Positions 17,009 through 27,900 are shown, numbered from the stretch's first letter. The stretch: 64,000 bases of DNA from Bradyrhizobium guangxiense (GCF_004114915.1 NZ_CP022219.1:6044501-6108500), one strand, 5' to 3'. Notes: generated by a model from the letters alone, not told the origin. Program-made: numbers and translations.

Positions 17009-17911
17009 CTAATTCCTGATGTCCATGGCGCTGCGCAGGCCGTCCGAGAGCAGATTGAAGCAGATCGAGACCGCGAAGATCATCGCCCCCGGCAGCGCGG
17101 CGACCCAGGGATTGACGTAGATCGCGGTGCGGAGCGTGTTCAGCATCAGGCCCCATTCCGGCTCCGGCGGTTTTGTGCCGAGACCGAGGAAGGAGAGACC
17201 GGCGGCGAGGATCATCGAGACCGAGATCAGGCTGGTGGCATAGACGAAGATCGCGCCGAGCACGTTGCCGAGGATGTGCACGCGCATGATGGTGAAGGGC
17301 CCGGCGCCCGAGGCACGCGCGGCCTCGACGAAGTCCATGTTGCGCACGCCCGTGGTGACGCTCTCCGCGACGCGGGTAATCTGTGGCACGAACACGACCG
17401 TGAGCGACACGATGGAGTTGAGAATGCCGGCGCCGAGCGCACCGGAGATCGCGATCGCCAGCAGCACGGACGGGAAAGCGTAGAACACGTCGACCGTGCG
17501 CATGATCGCGGTGTTGAGCTTGCCGCCGACATAGCCGGCGACAAGGCCGAGCGAGGTGCCGATGCAGAAGGCAAGGATGACGGGCAAGATGCCGATGACC
17601 AGCGACAGCCGCCCGCCATAGACGAGGCGCGCCAGCATGTCGCGGCCGAGCTCGTCGGTGCCGAGCGGGTAACCTGTCGTGCCGATGTGGCGGAGGCGGC
17701 GGATCATCGAGCCCTTATAGGGGTCTTCGAGACCCAGCCACGGCGCGAGGATCGCGGAGAGGAAGATCAGGATCAGCACGAGCGCACAGGCCATGCTGAC
17801 CTTGTCGCGCGTGATGCGGCGGCCGACGGTCGCCCAATAGCCGCGCGCCTTGGTCGCGGGCGCGGCCTGCAGCGCGGCATCGGCGGTCGCGGACAACGGA
17901 AGCTCGCTCAT
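17009..17911 (-). CDS. Dipeptide-type ABC importer permease, DppC type
   Basis: The 300-residue permease has an N-terminal OppC_N segment and five or six membrane helices. The EAA loop region [20 protein letters not shown] contacts the ATPases. It pairs with the DppB-type permease, three bases upstream, to form the membrane channel. Confidence 0.92.
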   Translation of the reverse strand: MSELPLSATADAALQAAPATKARGYWATVGRRITRDKVSMACALVLILIFLSAILAPWLGLEDPYKGSMIRRLRHIGTTGYPLGTDELGRDMLARLVYGGRLSLVIGILPVILAFCIGTSLGLVAGYVGGKLNTAIMRTVDVFYAFPSVLLAIAISGALGAGILNSIVSLTVVFVPQITRVAESVTTGVRNMDFVEAARASGAGPFTIMRVHILGNVLGAIFVYATSLISVSMILAAGLSFLGLGTKPPEPEWGLMLNTLRTAIYVNPWVAALPGAMIFAVSICFNLLSDGLRSAMDIRN

Positions 17912-17914
17912 CGG

Positions 17915-18868
17915 CTAGCCCCGCTTGATGCGCGGGTCGATCGCGGCTTGGGCGATGTCGACCAGCAGATTGAGGAAGACGAAGAACAGCGCCAGGATCA
18001 GGATCGTGCCCTGCAGCAGCGGCAGGTCGCGCTGGAAGATCGCAGAGTTGAGCAGGAAGCCCGAGCCCGGCCAGGAGAACACGGTCTCGATCAGGATCGA
18101 GCCGCCCAGCATGTAACCGAGCTGGAGCCCCATCACCGCGAGCGCGGTCGGCGCAGCGTTCTTGATGACGTGGCGGAACACGCCGCGCTCATGCAGGCCC
18201 TTTGCACGCAAGGCCTCGACGAAGTCCTGACTGAGGATATCGCCAGTGAGCGCACGCACGGTACGGGTGACGATGCCCATGGGAATCACCGAGGTCGTGA
18301 TCGCCGGCAGCACGAGATATTTCAGGTGAGCCCAGTCCCAGGCCCAGGAGTTGGAGCCGTTGGGGCCCGCACCGACCGCGGGCAGCCAGTTCAGCTGCAC
18401 CGAGAAGATGATGACCATCACCATGCCGAGCCAGTAATGCGGCACGGACACGCCGGCGATGGCGAAGGAGGTCGCGACCTTGTCGATCCAGGTCTCGCGG
18501 AAATAGCCGGCGATCAGGCCGAGCAGAATGCCCATGGTGAAGCCGATGATGGCGGCGGCGATCGCCAGCGTGACGGTGTTGCCGACCGCGCGCATCACCT
18601 CGGCGAGGACGGGACGTCCCGTCGCGATGGAATTGCCGAGGTCGCCATGAAGGGCACGGAGCAACCAAAGCCCGAACTGCACCGGCAGCGGGCGGTCGAA
18701 GCCGTAGGCGGCACGGAGCTGCGCCGCGAGCTCCTGCGACGCATCGGCCGGCAGCACGGCGACGAGCGGATCGCCCGGCGTGATGTGCACGAGCAGGAAA
18801 CACACCAGCGCGACGCTGATGACGATCGGAACGACATAGACGATGCGTCTGGCGGTATAGGCGAGCAC
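17915..18868 (-). CDS. Dipeptide-type ABC importer permease, DppB type
   Basis: The 317-residue permease begins at a GTG (18868) reading VLAYTARRIVYVVPIVISVA; the longer frame to 19054 is made of an intergenic repeat and is not protein-like. It has six hydrophobic segments and an EAA loop DFVEALRAKGLHERGVFRHV. A purine-rich GGAAGAAAGAAG lies just upstream. It is the first permease gene after the binding protein. Confidence 0.9.
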   Translation of the reverse strand: MLAYTARRIVYVVPIVISVALVCFLLVHITPGDPLVAVLPADASQELAAQLRAAYGFDRPLPVQFGLWLLRALHGDLGNSIATGRPVLAEVMRAVGNTVTLAIAAAIIGFTMGILLGLIAGYFRETWIDKVATSFAIAGVSVPHYWLGMVMVIIFSVQLNWLPAVGAGPNGSNSWAWDWAHLKYLVLPAITTSVIPMGIVTRTVRALTGDILSQDFVEALRAKGLHERGVFRHVIKNAAPTALAVMGLQLGYMLGGSILIETVFSWPGSGFLLNSAIFQRDLPLLQGTILILALFFVFLNLLVDIAQAAIDPRIKRG

Positions 18869-18882
18869 GGGTCTTCTTTCTT

Positions 18883-19035
18883 CCTTCTCCCCTTGTGGGA
18901 GAAGGTGGCGCGCAAGCGCCGGATGAGGGGTTCTATCCGCGGTGACAGTCATTTCAAGCGAGCGAGAGTCTCTCCGCGGACAGAGACCCGGCTTCGCTAA
19001 CGCGAAGCCACCCTCTCCCACAAGGGGAGAGGGTG
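18883..19035. repeat. Intergenic inverted repeat between binding-protein and permease genes
   Basis: Two hairpins, CTTCTCCC-cttgt-GGGAGAAG at the left and CCCTCTCCC-acaa-GGGGAGAGGG at the right, also pair with each other across about 100 bp. It sits inside the operon between dppA-like and dppB-like genes, where such a structure can reduce downstream expression and leave more binding protein than permease. A similar CTCTCCCC hairpin occurs at 32914-32937. Confidence 0.75.
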
Positions 19036-19055
19036 CAGCGAGTACGCGGCGCAAA

Positions 19056-20717
19056 CTACTGCGCGATCGACACCGGCGAGAAGTCGATGAACCAGCTCTT
19101 CGGCTGCACGACGCCGGTCACCTTCGGGCTCATCGCACGCGGGCCGACGTCGTGGGCGACGTAGAGGAAGGCGGCATCGTCGACGGAGGCTGCGTGCAGC
19201 TCGGCGAGCGCGGCGTCACGCGCGGCGGGATCGAAGGTCTGCCGCGCCTTCTTCACCAGCTCGTCGAACTTGGGATCGTTGATGAAACCCCAATTGTTCG
19301 AGACCGGCGGGGCCATGCCCGACTGCAGGAAGCGCACCAGCGCGAAGAACGGGTCCATCGCCGCATAGGTGACGTTGGTCGCATTGGAGCCGTTGGCGCT
19401 GGGGTCCTTGGCGCCGCGACGCCAGTTGGTGAACAGCGTATTCCATTCGATGACATCGAGCTTCACGTCGAAATAGCATTCGGCGAGCGCCTGCTGCAGA
19501 TATTCGTTCATCGCCAGCGGCTGCATCTGACCGGAGCCGGAGGCCGAGGTCTGCGTCTTCACCACCAGCTTCTTGTTCGGACCAAAGCCGGCCTCCTGCA
19601 TCAGCTTCTGAGCAGCGACCTTGTCATACTTGATCTCGAAAGTCGGCTTGCCGCGCCAGGGATGGCCGGGCTCGAAGGTGCCGGTCGCGGGCACCATCAG
19701 CCCTGCGAGCAGACCGTCCTTGAGGCCCTCGCGATCGACGCAGAGATTGGCGGCCTTGCGCACGCGGATATCGTTCCAGGGCGAGCCCTCGATGCGCGAG
19801 AACTGCCACGGCCAGACATGCGGCTGCTCGTTGGCGTAGAGCTTGAAGCCGCGCTGCTTGAGCTCGGGCAGTGCGTCCGGCGCCGGCGCCTCGACCCAAT
19901 CGACCTGGCCCGAGAGCAGCGCCGCGGTGCGCGCATTCGCTTCCGGCATCGGCAGCAGCACCATCTTGTCGATCTTGGGCACGCGCGCCTTGTCCCAATA
20001 GTTCGCGTTCTTGACCAGCTCGAGCCGCTCGCGCGGGGTGAAGCTCGCCATCTTCCACGGGCCGGTGCCCGCGGCGTCCTTGGCGAACGCGGTCCAGGCG
20101 GCTTGCGACTTCGCCTTGGCATCAGCGCCTTCCGCCTTGTCATAGAAGTGCTGCCACTTCGCCGGGCTCGCCATGAACAGATTGGTGAGGTTGATCGGCA
20201 GGAAGCTGTCAGGCTCCTTGGTGGTGAGCTCGACCGTCATGTCGTCGATCTTCTTCGCCGACGCCAGCGTCGGCATGCGCGACGCCGTGACGCCGACCTG
20301 GCTGGCATCGAATTGCGGCGCATCCTGCTTCAGCACCTTCTCGACGTTCCACACCACGGCATCTGCGTTGAACGGCGAGCCGTCATGGAAGGTGACGCCG
20401 GGGCGCAGCTTGAAGACCCATTTGGTCTTGTCGGCATCGTCGACCTTCCACTCGGTGGCAAGGCCGGGGATTACCGTGCTCGCCTTGTCGGCGGAGGATA
20501 GATCCCAGCCGGTCAGCGCGTCGTACATGGTGAGGCCGGTGAAGCGGTTGCCTTCAAAACCCTGATCAGGCTGGCCCAACGTGCGCGGAATATCGGCAGC
20601 GGTCATGCCGATGCGCAGCACCGTTTCCGCAGCTGCCACGCGCGGCCATGCCGCCGCAGTGCCGAGCGCCAAGAGCGCGATCAGCGCCGCCCGTGTCTTC
20701 TTGTTCTTGATAAGCAT
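19056..20717 (-). CDS. Peptide-type ABC transporter substrate-binding protein
   Basis: This 553-residue periplasmic protein of the SBP_bac_5 (DppA/OppA) family has a basic signal peptide (MLIKNKKTRAALIALLALG, cleavage near VAAAET), then ETVLRIGMTAADIPRTLGQP, WVFKLRPGVTFHDGSPFNAD and PWNDIRVRKAANLCVDREG. The start at 20717 has a GGATCGAGG site. It should be the capture protein for the downstream permease and ATPases. It is closely paralogous to the divergent protein at 20917 (shared GLATEWKVDDADKTKW). The ligand is not predictable; nearby amidase genes point to an amide. Confidence 0.9.
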   Translation of the reverse strand: MLIKNKKTRAALIALLALGTAAAWPRVAAAETVLRIGMTAADIPRTLGQPDQGFEGNRFTGLTMYDALTGWDLSSADKASTVIPGLATEWKVDDADKTKWVFKLRPGVTFHDGSPFNADAVVWNVEKVLKQDAPQFDASQVGVTASRMPTLASAKKIDDMTVELTTKEPDSFLPINLTNLFMASPAKWQHFYDKAEGADAKAKSQAAWTAFAKDAAGTGPWKMASFTPRERLELVKNANYWDKARVPKIDKMVLLPMPEANARTAALLSGQVDWVEAPAPDALPELKQRGFKLYANEQPHVWPWQFSRIEGSPWNDIRVRKAANLCVDREGLKDGLLAGLMVPATGTFEPGHPWRGKPTFEIKYDKVAAQKLMQEAGFGPNKKLVVKTQTSASGSGQMQPLAMNEYLQQALAECYFDVKLDVIEWNTLFTNWRRGAKDPSANGSNATNVTYAAMDPFFALVRFLQSGMAPPVSNNWGFINDPKFDELVKKARQTFDPAARDAALAELHAASVDDAAFLYVAHDVGPRAMSPKVTGVVQPKSWFIDFSPVSIAQ

Positions 20718-20755
20718 CGCCTCGATCCTTCTTCGGCTTTCGATGATTAATTTTG

Positions 20756-20772
20756 ATGCAATCGTATGCAAT
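20756..20772. promoter_or_regulatory. Possible operator: ATGCAAT direct repeat one turn apart
   Basis: ATGCAAT occurs at 20756-20762 and 20766-20772, starts 10 bp apart and so on the same DNA face, in the AT-rich part of the 199-bp gap between two divergent binding-protein genes. This is a plausible binding site for a shared regulator. No regulator gene is adjacent. Confidence 0.3.
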
Positions 20773-20916
20773 GGCTATGCCAAGGAGAAACTTTTTCTGC
20801 AAATTGCCCCTGCGGCGACAAGTCCTTGTGATCGCGGCAAGGTGAAGGGGCAGCTCTGCCTATTCTGGCATCAAGATTGCAGGTTTGATCCCGAAATCCC
20901 CTGGGAGCTTTGGACC

Positions 20917-22512
20917 ATGCGTATTCGTCTATCGATTTGTCTCGCCGTGCTTGCGCTGGCGTCGTCCGCAATCTCGGCGCGTGCTGAAACCGTGGTGCGC
21001 TACGGCATCTCGATGGCGGATATCCCGCTGACCACGGGGCAACCCGATCGCGGCGCCGGCGCCTATCAGTTCACGGCCTATACGATCTACGACCCCCTGG
21101 TGGCCTGGGAGATGGACGTCGCCGACCGGCCCGGCAAGCTGGTGCCGGGCCTCGCGACCGAGTGGAAGGTGGATGACGCCGACAAGACCAAATGGCGCTT
21201 CACACTTCGCAAGGGCGTCAAATTTCACGATGGCAGCGAATTCAACGCCGACGCGGTGATCTGGAATCTGGACAAGGTGCTCAACGACAAGGCGCCGCAG
21301 TTCGACAAGCGTCAGAGCGCGCAGGTGAAGACCCGCCTGCCCTCCGTCGCGAGCTACACCAAGATCGACGACTTCACGGTGGAGATCACCACCAAGACGG
21401 TCGACTCGTTCTTTCCCTATCAGATGCTGTGGTTCCTGGTGTCGAGCCCCGCGCAGTATGACAAGCTCGGCAAGGATTGGGACAAGTTCGCAAGCCAGCC
21501 CTCCGGCACGGGCCCGTTCAAGCTGACAAAGCTGGTGCCGCGCGAGCTCGCCGAGCTCACGAAGAACCCGGACTACTGGAATAAGAAACGCATTCCCAAG
21601 GCCGACAAGATCGTGCTGGTGCCGATGCCGGAGGCGCTGACACGCACCAATGCGCTGCTCGCGGGCCAGGTCGACCTGATCGAGACGCCGGCGCCGGATG
21701 CCGTGCCGCAGCTGAAAGCCGCCGGCATGAAGCTCGTCGACAACGTCACGCCGCATGTCTGGAATTATCATCTCAGCGTGCTGCCGGGCTCGCCCTGGAC
21801 CGACATCCGCCTGCGCAAGGCGCTGAACCTCGCGATCGATCGCGACGCCGTGGTCGGCTTGATGAACGGCCTCGCCAAACCAGCCAAGGGCCAGGTCGAT
21901 CCGTCGAGCCCGTGGTTCGGCAAGCCGAGCTTCGAGCTGAAATATGATCTCGCCGCCGCCAAGAAGCTGGTCGAGGAGGCCGGCTACTCCAAGACCAAGC
22001 CGCTGAAGGCCACCTTCATCATCGCGCAGGGCGGCACCGGCCAGATGCTGTCGCTGCCGATGAATGAATTCCTGCAGCAGAGCTTCAAGGAGATCGGCAT
22101 CGACATCGACTTCAAGGTGGTCGAGCTCGAGACGCTCTATACGCATTGGCGCAAGGGCGCGGCGGACGAGATGAATGCCGGCATCACCGCCAACAACATC
22201 GCCTACGTCACCTCCGACCCGCTCTACGCCATCGTCCGCTTCTTCCATTCCGGCCAGATCGCGCCTGTCGGCGTCAACTGGGGCGGCTACAAGAACCCGA
22301 AGGTCGATGCGCTGATCGACGAGGCCAAGCAGACCTTCGACAGTGCCAAGCAGGACGAGCTGCTGGCGCAGGCCCATGCGCTGATCGTCGACGATGCCAC
22401 GCTGGTCTGGGTCGTCCACGACACCAACCCGCACGCATTGTCGCCGAAGATCAAGCAGTTCGTGCAGGCCCAGCACTGGTTCCAGGACCTGACGACGATC
22501 GGGATGGAGTGA
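20917..22512 (+). CDS. Second peptide-type ABC substrate-binding protein (paralogue)
   Basis: The 531-residue periplasmic binding protein starts at an ATG preceded by GGGAGCTTTGGACC, with signal peptide MRIRLSICLAVLALASSAIS and mature start AETVVRYGISMADIPLTTGQ. It matches its divergent neighbour across the whole length, including VPGLATEWKVDDADKTKWRF, TPHVWNYHLSVLPGSPWTDI and the YVTSDPLYAIVRFFHSGQIA region. No permease or ATPase follows it, so it probably feeds the dpp-type system on the other strand with a different ligand. Confidence 0.9.
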   Translation: MRIRLSICLAVLALASSAISARAETVVRYGISMADIPLTTGQPDRGAGAYQFTAYTIYDPLVAWEMDVADRPGKLVPGLATEWKVDDADKTKWRFTLRKGVKFHDGSEFNADAVIWNLDKVLNDKAPQFDKRQSAQVKTRLPSVASYTKIDDFTVEITTKTVDSFFPYQMLWFLVSSPAQYDKLGKDWDKFASQPSGTGPFKLTKLVPRELAELTKNPDYWNKKRIPKADKIVLVPMPEALTRTNALLAGQVDLIETPAPDAVPQLKAAGMKLVDNVTPHVWNYHLSVLPGSPWTDIRLRKALNLAIDRDAVVGLMNGLAKPAKGQVDPSSPWFGKPSFELKYDLAAAKKLVEEAGYSKTKPLKATFIIAQGGTGQMLSLPMNEFLQQSFKEIGIDIDFKVVELETLYTHWRKGAADEMNAGITANNIAYVTSDPLYAIVRFFHSGQIAPVGVNWGGYKNPKVDALIDEAKQTFDSAKQDELLAQAHALIVDDATLVWVVHDTNPHALSPKIKQFVQAQHWFQDLTTIGME

Positions 22513-22535
22513 AGGACGGCAGGCGCCGCTGTCGG

Positions 22536-22620
22536 AGGGTGGGCAAAGCGTAGCGTGCCCACCGGGTCACGACGATGAAGCGCAGACGTGGGCACGGCGC
22601 TTTGCACCTTTGCTCACCCT
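22536..22620. repeat. Intergenic repeat with GGTGGGCA hairpin
   Basis: GGTGGGCA (22538-22545) pairs with TGCCCACC (22556-22563) around an AAGCGTAGC core, and a second, inverted partner (GTGGGCACGGCGCTTTGC) follows up to about 22620. It separates the convergent binding-protein and cyclase genes and may stop transcription from both. Confidence 0.65.
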
Positions 22621-22637
22621 ACGGAAGCGGTGCACGC

Positions 22638-24869
22638 CTACTTCGTCAGCAGCGCGTAGGCTCCGGTCCAGCCCTCCGGCGGCGGATTGAGCTGGAAATC
22701 CCTAATGCGCGCCTCATAGAGCTTGAACAGCTTCTCCAGCGTGTCGGCGTCCTCGCTGCGGCGGCCGCGCTCGATGGCATCCAGCGCGCCCTGCCAGTCC
22801 CGGCTGCGATAGCAGCTGAGCATCTCGATGGTGATGTTGCGCAGGCGCTGGAAGGCGCCCGAATGCATCACGTCCTCGCGGCCGGCGATGGCGTAGATCA
22901 CCTCCGGCTCGGTCTTACCCTTGACCATGATGAAGTCGAGCTCGAGGATCGCGAACCTGTCCTTGGCGGCGAGCGCCGTCCGGGAGCCGACGATGATCGG
23001 GAAACCGTATTCCTTGGTCTGCCCTTCCAGGCGTGAAGCCAGGTTGACGCTGTCGCCGAGCACCGAATAATTCTTCTTCAGGTCGGAGCCCATGTTGCCG
23101 ACCACGCCGATACCGGTGTTGAGCCCGATACCGACGTTGAGCGGGATGTAGACGTGGCCGCCCTCGGCCGCGTCCTGCTCGCGCTCCTTGTTCACCAAAT
23201 CGATCTTCTCGAGCATCTGGATCGCGGCCTCGCAGGCGTTGACCTCGTGCTCGGCGTCGTCGAGCGGGGCGTTCCAGAACGCCATGATGGCGTCGCCCAT
23301 GTACTTGTCAATGTAGCCCTTGCGCTCGATGATCACGTCCGTCAGCGGCGTCAGGAAACGGTTCATCAGCGCGATCAGCCCTTGCGGGTCGTGCTTGTAG
23401 CTCTCCGAGATCGTGGTAAAGCCGCGCACGTCGGAGAACATGATCGTCATCTCGCGCTCCTCGCCGCCGAGCACGAGCTTCTCCGGCGATTGCACGAGCT
23501 GCTCGACCAGCACCGGCGACATGTATTGCGCGAACTGCCCGCGGATCTGCACGCGCTGGCGCTGCTCGCGCACGAAGCTGGCGAAGATCAGGGTCAGATA
23601 GATCGCGGTGGTCGACAGCAGCGGATAGGTGAAATCGATGAGGTAGCGGTGCTGCGCATAGAAGAACCAGGACACGCCGACCAGAATGGCGGCGAACATC
23701 GCGCCCGCAAGCACGAGGCGCACGGGCCCGAGATTCGGCGTGAAGACGATGACCAACAGGCCGATCACGAGTGCTGCGAGCAGCTCGGTGACGATTGCAT
23801 TGTTCGGCTGGGAAACCACCGCGCCGCTCAGCACGCTCTCCAGCACCTGGGCGTGGATCTCGACACCGGGCATGGTCGAGGACACCGGCGTGGTCTTAAT
23901 GTCGTTCAACCCACCGGCGGAGGTGCCGACCAGCACCAGCTTGCCGGCGATCTTGTTCGGCGGCACGCTGTTGTCGAGGACGTCGGCTGCCGAGACATAA
24001 ATCGAAGGATCTCGACGGGCGTAGTGGATCCAGAGCTGGCCGTTCTTGTCGGTCGGAATTTCCAAACCCTTGAGGCGAATCGACTTGATGCCGGCCTTGT
24101 CCGTGCGGACCAGCAGGGTTGGCGTGCCGGTAATGACCCGCAGGATCTCGAGGCTGAGCGAGGCCATGATGTTGCCTTGGGCGCGCATGATCAGAGGGAC
24201 GCGGCGGATCAGGCCGTCGCGCTCGGTCTTGATCGAGAACAGGCCGCGACCGGCCGCGACCTTCTCGATGACGGGCACATTGCGCAACAGGCCGGGAAAT
24301 TCGAACAGGAAGCGTTCGGCGCCATCCTCGCCGATCGTTGCCACGCCCGTGAACGGAAGCGACTTGTCGAGTTCGGTCAGGACCTCGGGCAGACCCGTCT
24401 CGCCCAGCACCACGCGGGAGCGCTTGATCGCCTCGGCGAGGATCTGATCGTTGCTCGGCAGATCGCGCAGCTTGGCCCGGGTGGCGTCATCCAGGTAGCG
24501 CATCTGGCTCGCAACCTGATCCGGGTTGAGCCGGTCGGGTTCGGAGAAGACCACGTCGAAGCCGATCGCAACCGCGCCATTATTTGTCAGGCTCTGGATC
24601 AAATCGGCGATCCGCGTCCGCGGCCACGGCCATTGGCCGAGCCTCGTCAGGCTCTTGTCGTCGATGTCGACGATGACGACCGGCCGCGCCGCCTTGTGGC
24701 GCGGGTCGATCAGCTGGAACATGTCGAAGGTGCGCAGCCGCAATTCCTGGATCGGCGGCGGGGCCCACAGCCGCGCGCCGGCGAACAGGACCAGCAACGC
24801 AAGGCACGTCAGCCGCGCGAAGCCGAACTTCCGCGCAAACCACCGCCGCAGGATCTTGAGACGTTTCAT
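22638..24869 (-). CDS. Membrane adenylate cyclase with CHASE2 sensor domain
   Basis: The 743-residue protein has an N-terminal membrane helix (about 17-36), a large extracytoplasmic CHASE2 domain (about 50-350; VVIVDIDDKSLTRLGQWPWP), three further membrane helices (about 360-435) and a class III cyclase domain (about 470-660). Metal and substrate residues are visible in MTIMFSDVRGFTTISE, IDKYMGDAIMAFWNAP and VLGDSVNLASRLEGQT. The Lys in IDKYMGD and the Asp in LGDSVN favour ATP over GTP. It follows the adhesin gene by 78 bp on the same strand, so its activity may be tied to the adhesin or to envelope state. Confidence 0.9.
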   Translation of the reverse strand: MKRLKILRRWFARKFGFARLTCLALLVLFAGARLWAPPPIQELRLRTFDMFQLIDPRHKAARPVVIVDIDDKSLTRLGQWPWPRTRIADLIQSLTNNGAVAIGFDVVFSEPDRLNPDQVASQMRYLDDATRAKLRDLPSNDQILAEAIKRSRVVLGETGLPEVLTELDKSLPFTGVATIGEDGAERFLFEFPGLLRNVPVIEKVAAGRGLFSIKTERDGLIRRVPLIMRAQGNIMASLSLEILRVITGTPTLLVRTDKAGIKSIRLKGLEIPTDKNGQLWIHYARRDPSIYVSAADVLDNSVPPNKIAGKLVLVGTSAGGLNDIKTTPVSSTMPGVEIHAQVLESVLSGAVVSQPNNAIVTELLAALVIGLLVIVFTPNLGPVRLVLAGAMFAAILVGVSWFFYAQHRYLIDFTYPLLSTTAIYLTLIFASFVREQRQRVQIRGQFAQYMSPVLVEQLVQSPEKLVLGGEEREMTIMFSDVRGFTTISESYKHDPQGLIALMNRFLTPLTDVIIERKGYIDKYMGDAIMAFWNAPLDDAEHEVNACEAAIQMLEKIDLVNKEREQDAAEGGHVYIPLNVGIGLNTGIGVVGNMGSDLKKNYSVLGDSVNLASRLEGQTKEYGFPIIVGSRTALAAKDRFAILELDFIMVKGKTEPEVIYAIAGREDVMHSGAFQRLRNITIEMLSCYRSRDWQGALDAIERGRRSEDADTLEKLFKLYEARIRDFQLNPPPEGWTGAYALLTK

Positions 24870-24947
24870 GGCTGGTTGAATATCACGCTTTGACGGCGGG
24901 CGGCAGCTCCGACCGTCTACGCAGACGATCGACCTCGCCCAAGCCCG

Positions 24948-27900
24948 TCAGGAATGCACGATGAAATCGCTTGCCTGAAGGCTGACGCCCTTCACAAGGA
25001 TGGTGTTTGCCGCGTCAAGCGTGATCAGAGTGTCTGATCCCGATGCGGTCACATGCTGGGCCATCCAGTCGGACACGCTGGCGGTGGTCACGACGGCCGA
25101 CAAATCGATATGGTCCTGATTGTGCGTGAAATCCAGGATCACGTCGCGGTTGGAATTGGCCGCAAACACGAATTGATCCTGATAGCCCGTCCCGAACAGT
25201 ACGTCCTTGCCGTCCGTGCTGGCGAGGGTGACCGGGCCTTGTTCGGTCAGGTTGAAGATCAGGTTGACCGTATCGCTTGCGCCGTGGCTGTCCGTCACAG
25301 TGATCGCCAGCTTATCCGTCGCAGGCCCGCCCTCGCTCGGCTCCGTATAGGTCAGCCCCTGGAGCGCTGAATTGATGCTCGCCAGGGTATCTGACGTCGG
25401 TGCAGGCTCCACATATGTGCCCGAATCCGCCGCCGCTGTGAGTGCGAAGGTTTCATTGGCAGCAGCGTCGGCGTCTGTGACCGTGATGCCGTGAACGAAG
25501 ACCTGGACGCCCTCTTGCGTAACGCTGATCTGATCGACGTCGATCACTGGAGCGGCGTTCGCCTCGTCCGCACCCGTCACGTCCACCGTAAGCGTTGCCG
25601 TACCGGTCGCGCCATGCGCGTCCGTGGTCTGGACGGTAAAAACATCCGCATAGGATCCTTCCGCCAGCGCGTTGATCGCTGCGGCGTTGGGAACGTAGCT
25701 GTAGCTGCCGTCGGGATTGACCGTCAGCGTCCCGTACAATCCCCCGACCGTCGTCGCCGAATTGTGAGCCGCATCGAGGACGGCATAGGTCAGCGTCGCC
25801 GTCTCGCCGGTATCGGCGTCGTGGCCCGCCAGTGTTCCGGTGAGATCGGAGAAGGTGTCGCAAGCAGCGGTATCGGAGAGCGGACCGATGTGGAGATCGG
25901 CGAGCGTCGGCGCGTCGTTGGCACCGTTGATCGTGACGGTCACGTCCTGCGAGACTTGCGCGCCGTGATTGTCGCTGAACGTGACGGTGTAGACCTGGGT
26001 AATGGTCTGGCCGTAAGCCAGCGACTGCAACACCGGATTGCTGTTGTCGAGGCTGAAGTGCCAGCCGAGCGTCGCACCGTTATTGGTGTCGGCATTGGAT
26101 TCGAGCACCGACGGATCGATCGTGAAGGCCCCGAGCGGCGCGTTGCCGCCAAAGCCCGGCAGAGGCGCGCTCGAGGTGGCCGACTTGAACACCGCCTGCG
26201 CGGTATGGGTGTCGATCAGGTCGAGATCTTGGATCGCCAGCGTGCCGTCAATCGACAGCGTCGCGCCTGCATCCTCGGTCACCGCCCCGGCAGCGGCGGC
26301 AATGCCGCTGGTGATCGTCGGCGCGTCGTTGGCCCCCTTGATCGTGACGGTGACGTCCTGCGAGACGTGCGCGCCGTGATTGTCGGTGAACGTGACGGTG
26401 TAGACCTGGGTGATGGTCTGGCCGTCGGCCAGCGACTGCAACACCGGATCGCTATTGGCGAGGCTGAAGTGCCAGCCCAGTGTCGCACCGTTATTGGTGT
26501 CGGTGCTGGATTCGAGCACCGATGGATCGATCGTGAAGGTCCCGAGCGGCGCGTTGCCGCCAAAGCCCGGCAGAGGTGCGCTCGAGATCGCCGACTTGAA
26601 CACCGCCTGCGCGGTATGGGTGTCGATCAGGTCGAGATCCTGGATCGCCAACGTGCCGCCGGTCGACAAACTTGCGCCGGCGTCCTCGGTCACGGCTCCG
26701 TCGGCATCCGCGGCGCTGCTGGTGATCGTCGGCGCGTCGTTGGCACCCTTGATCGTGACGGTCACGTCCTGCGAGACGTGCGCGCCGTGATTGTCGGTGA
26801 ACGTGACGGTGTAGACCTGGGTGATGGTCTGGCCGTCGGCCAGCGACTGCAACACCGGATTGCTGTTGGCGAGGCTGAAGTGCCAGCCCAGTGTCGCATG
26901 GTTGTTGGTGTCGGTGCTGGATTCGAGCACAGATGGATCGATCGTGAAGCTCCCGAGCGGCGCGTTGCCGCCGAAGCCCGGCAGAGGCGCGCTCGAGGTC
27001 GCCGACTTGAACACCGCCTGTGCGGTGTGGGTGTCGATCAGGTCGAGATCCTGGATCGCCAGCGTGCCGCCGATCGCCAGGGTGAGGCCAGTGTCCTCGG
27101 TCACGGCTCCGGCCGCGGCCGCAGCACCGCTGGTGATGGTCGGCGTGTCATTGGTCCCTTTGATCGTGACCGTGACATCCTGCGAGACCGTTGCGCCGTG
27201 GTTGTCGGTGAACGTAACCGTATAGACCTGGGTGATGGTCTGGCCGTCGGCCAGCGACTGCAACACCGGATCGCTGTCGGCGAGACTGAAGTGCCAGCCC
27301 AGCGTCGCACCGTTGTCGGTGTCGCTGCTGGATTCGCTCACGGACGGATCGATCGTGAAGGTGCCGATCTTCGTGGTGTTGTCGACGAAGCCCGGCAGAT
27401 GTACGCTCGAGGTCGACGACTTGAACGCGACCTGCGCCGTGTGCGTGTCGATCAGGTCGAGGTCCTGAATTGCGAGCGTGCCGCCGGCCGTCAGCGTCGC
27501 GCCGCTATCCTCGGTCACTGTTCCCTTGGCCGCCGCGGCATCGCTCGTGATAGTCGGCGCATCGTTGGTGCCGGTGATGGTGACCGTGACGTCCTGGGTG
27601 ACCGTCCCACCGTGATGATCGTCGATCGTGACGGTGTAAACCTGCGTGATGGTCTGGTCCTGGGCCAGCGACTGCAGCACCGGATCGTTGTCGTCGATCG
27701 TAAAGGTCCAGCCGACCGACCCGCGGGAGCTCACTCCCGGGCTTTCGATCACCGGTTGGAGCGCGAACGTGCCGATATGCGAGATGCCGTCGCTGAAGCC
27801 GGGCAGATGCACGCTCGAAGTCGTCGATTTCAGCACGAAACCCGCGGTGTGCGTATCCGTGAGATCGGGGTCGTTGAACGTAATGGTGCCGCCGGCCGTG

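Noticed and set aside
16907..19000. 697-codon plus-strand frame
   Set aside because: It is antisense to the DppB/DppC-type permeases, which have recognisable domains, and its own translation is a low-complexity mix of charged residues.
22595..22625. Apparent sigma-54 promoter (GGGCACG then TTTGCA)
   Set aside because: The spacing is one base off and it lies inside a dispersed repeat between convergent genes, so it is not upstream of any gene.
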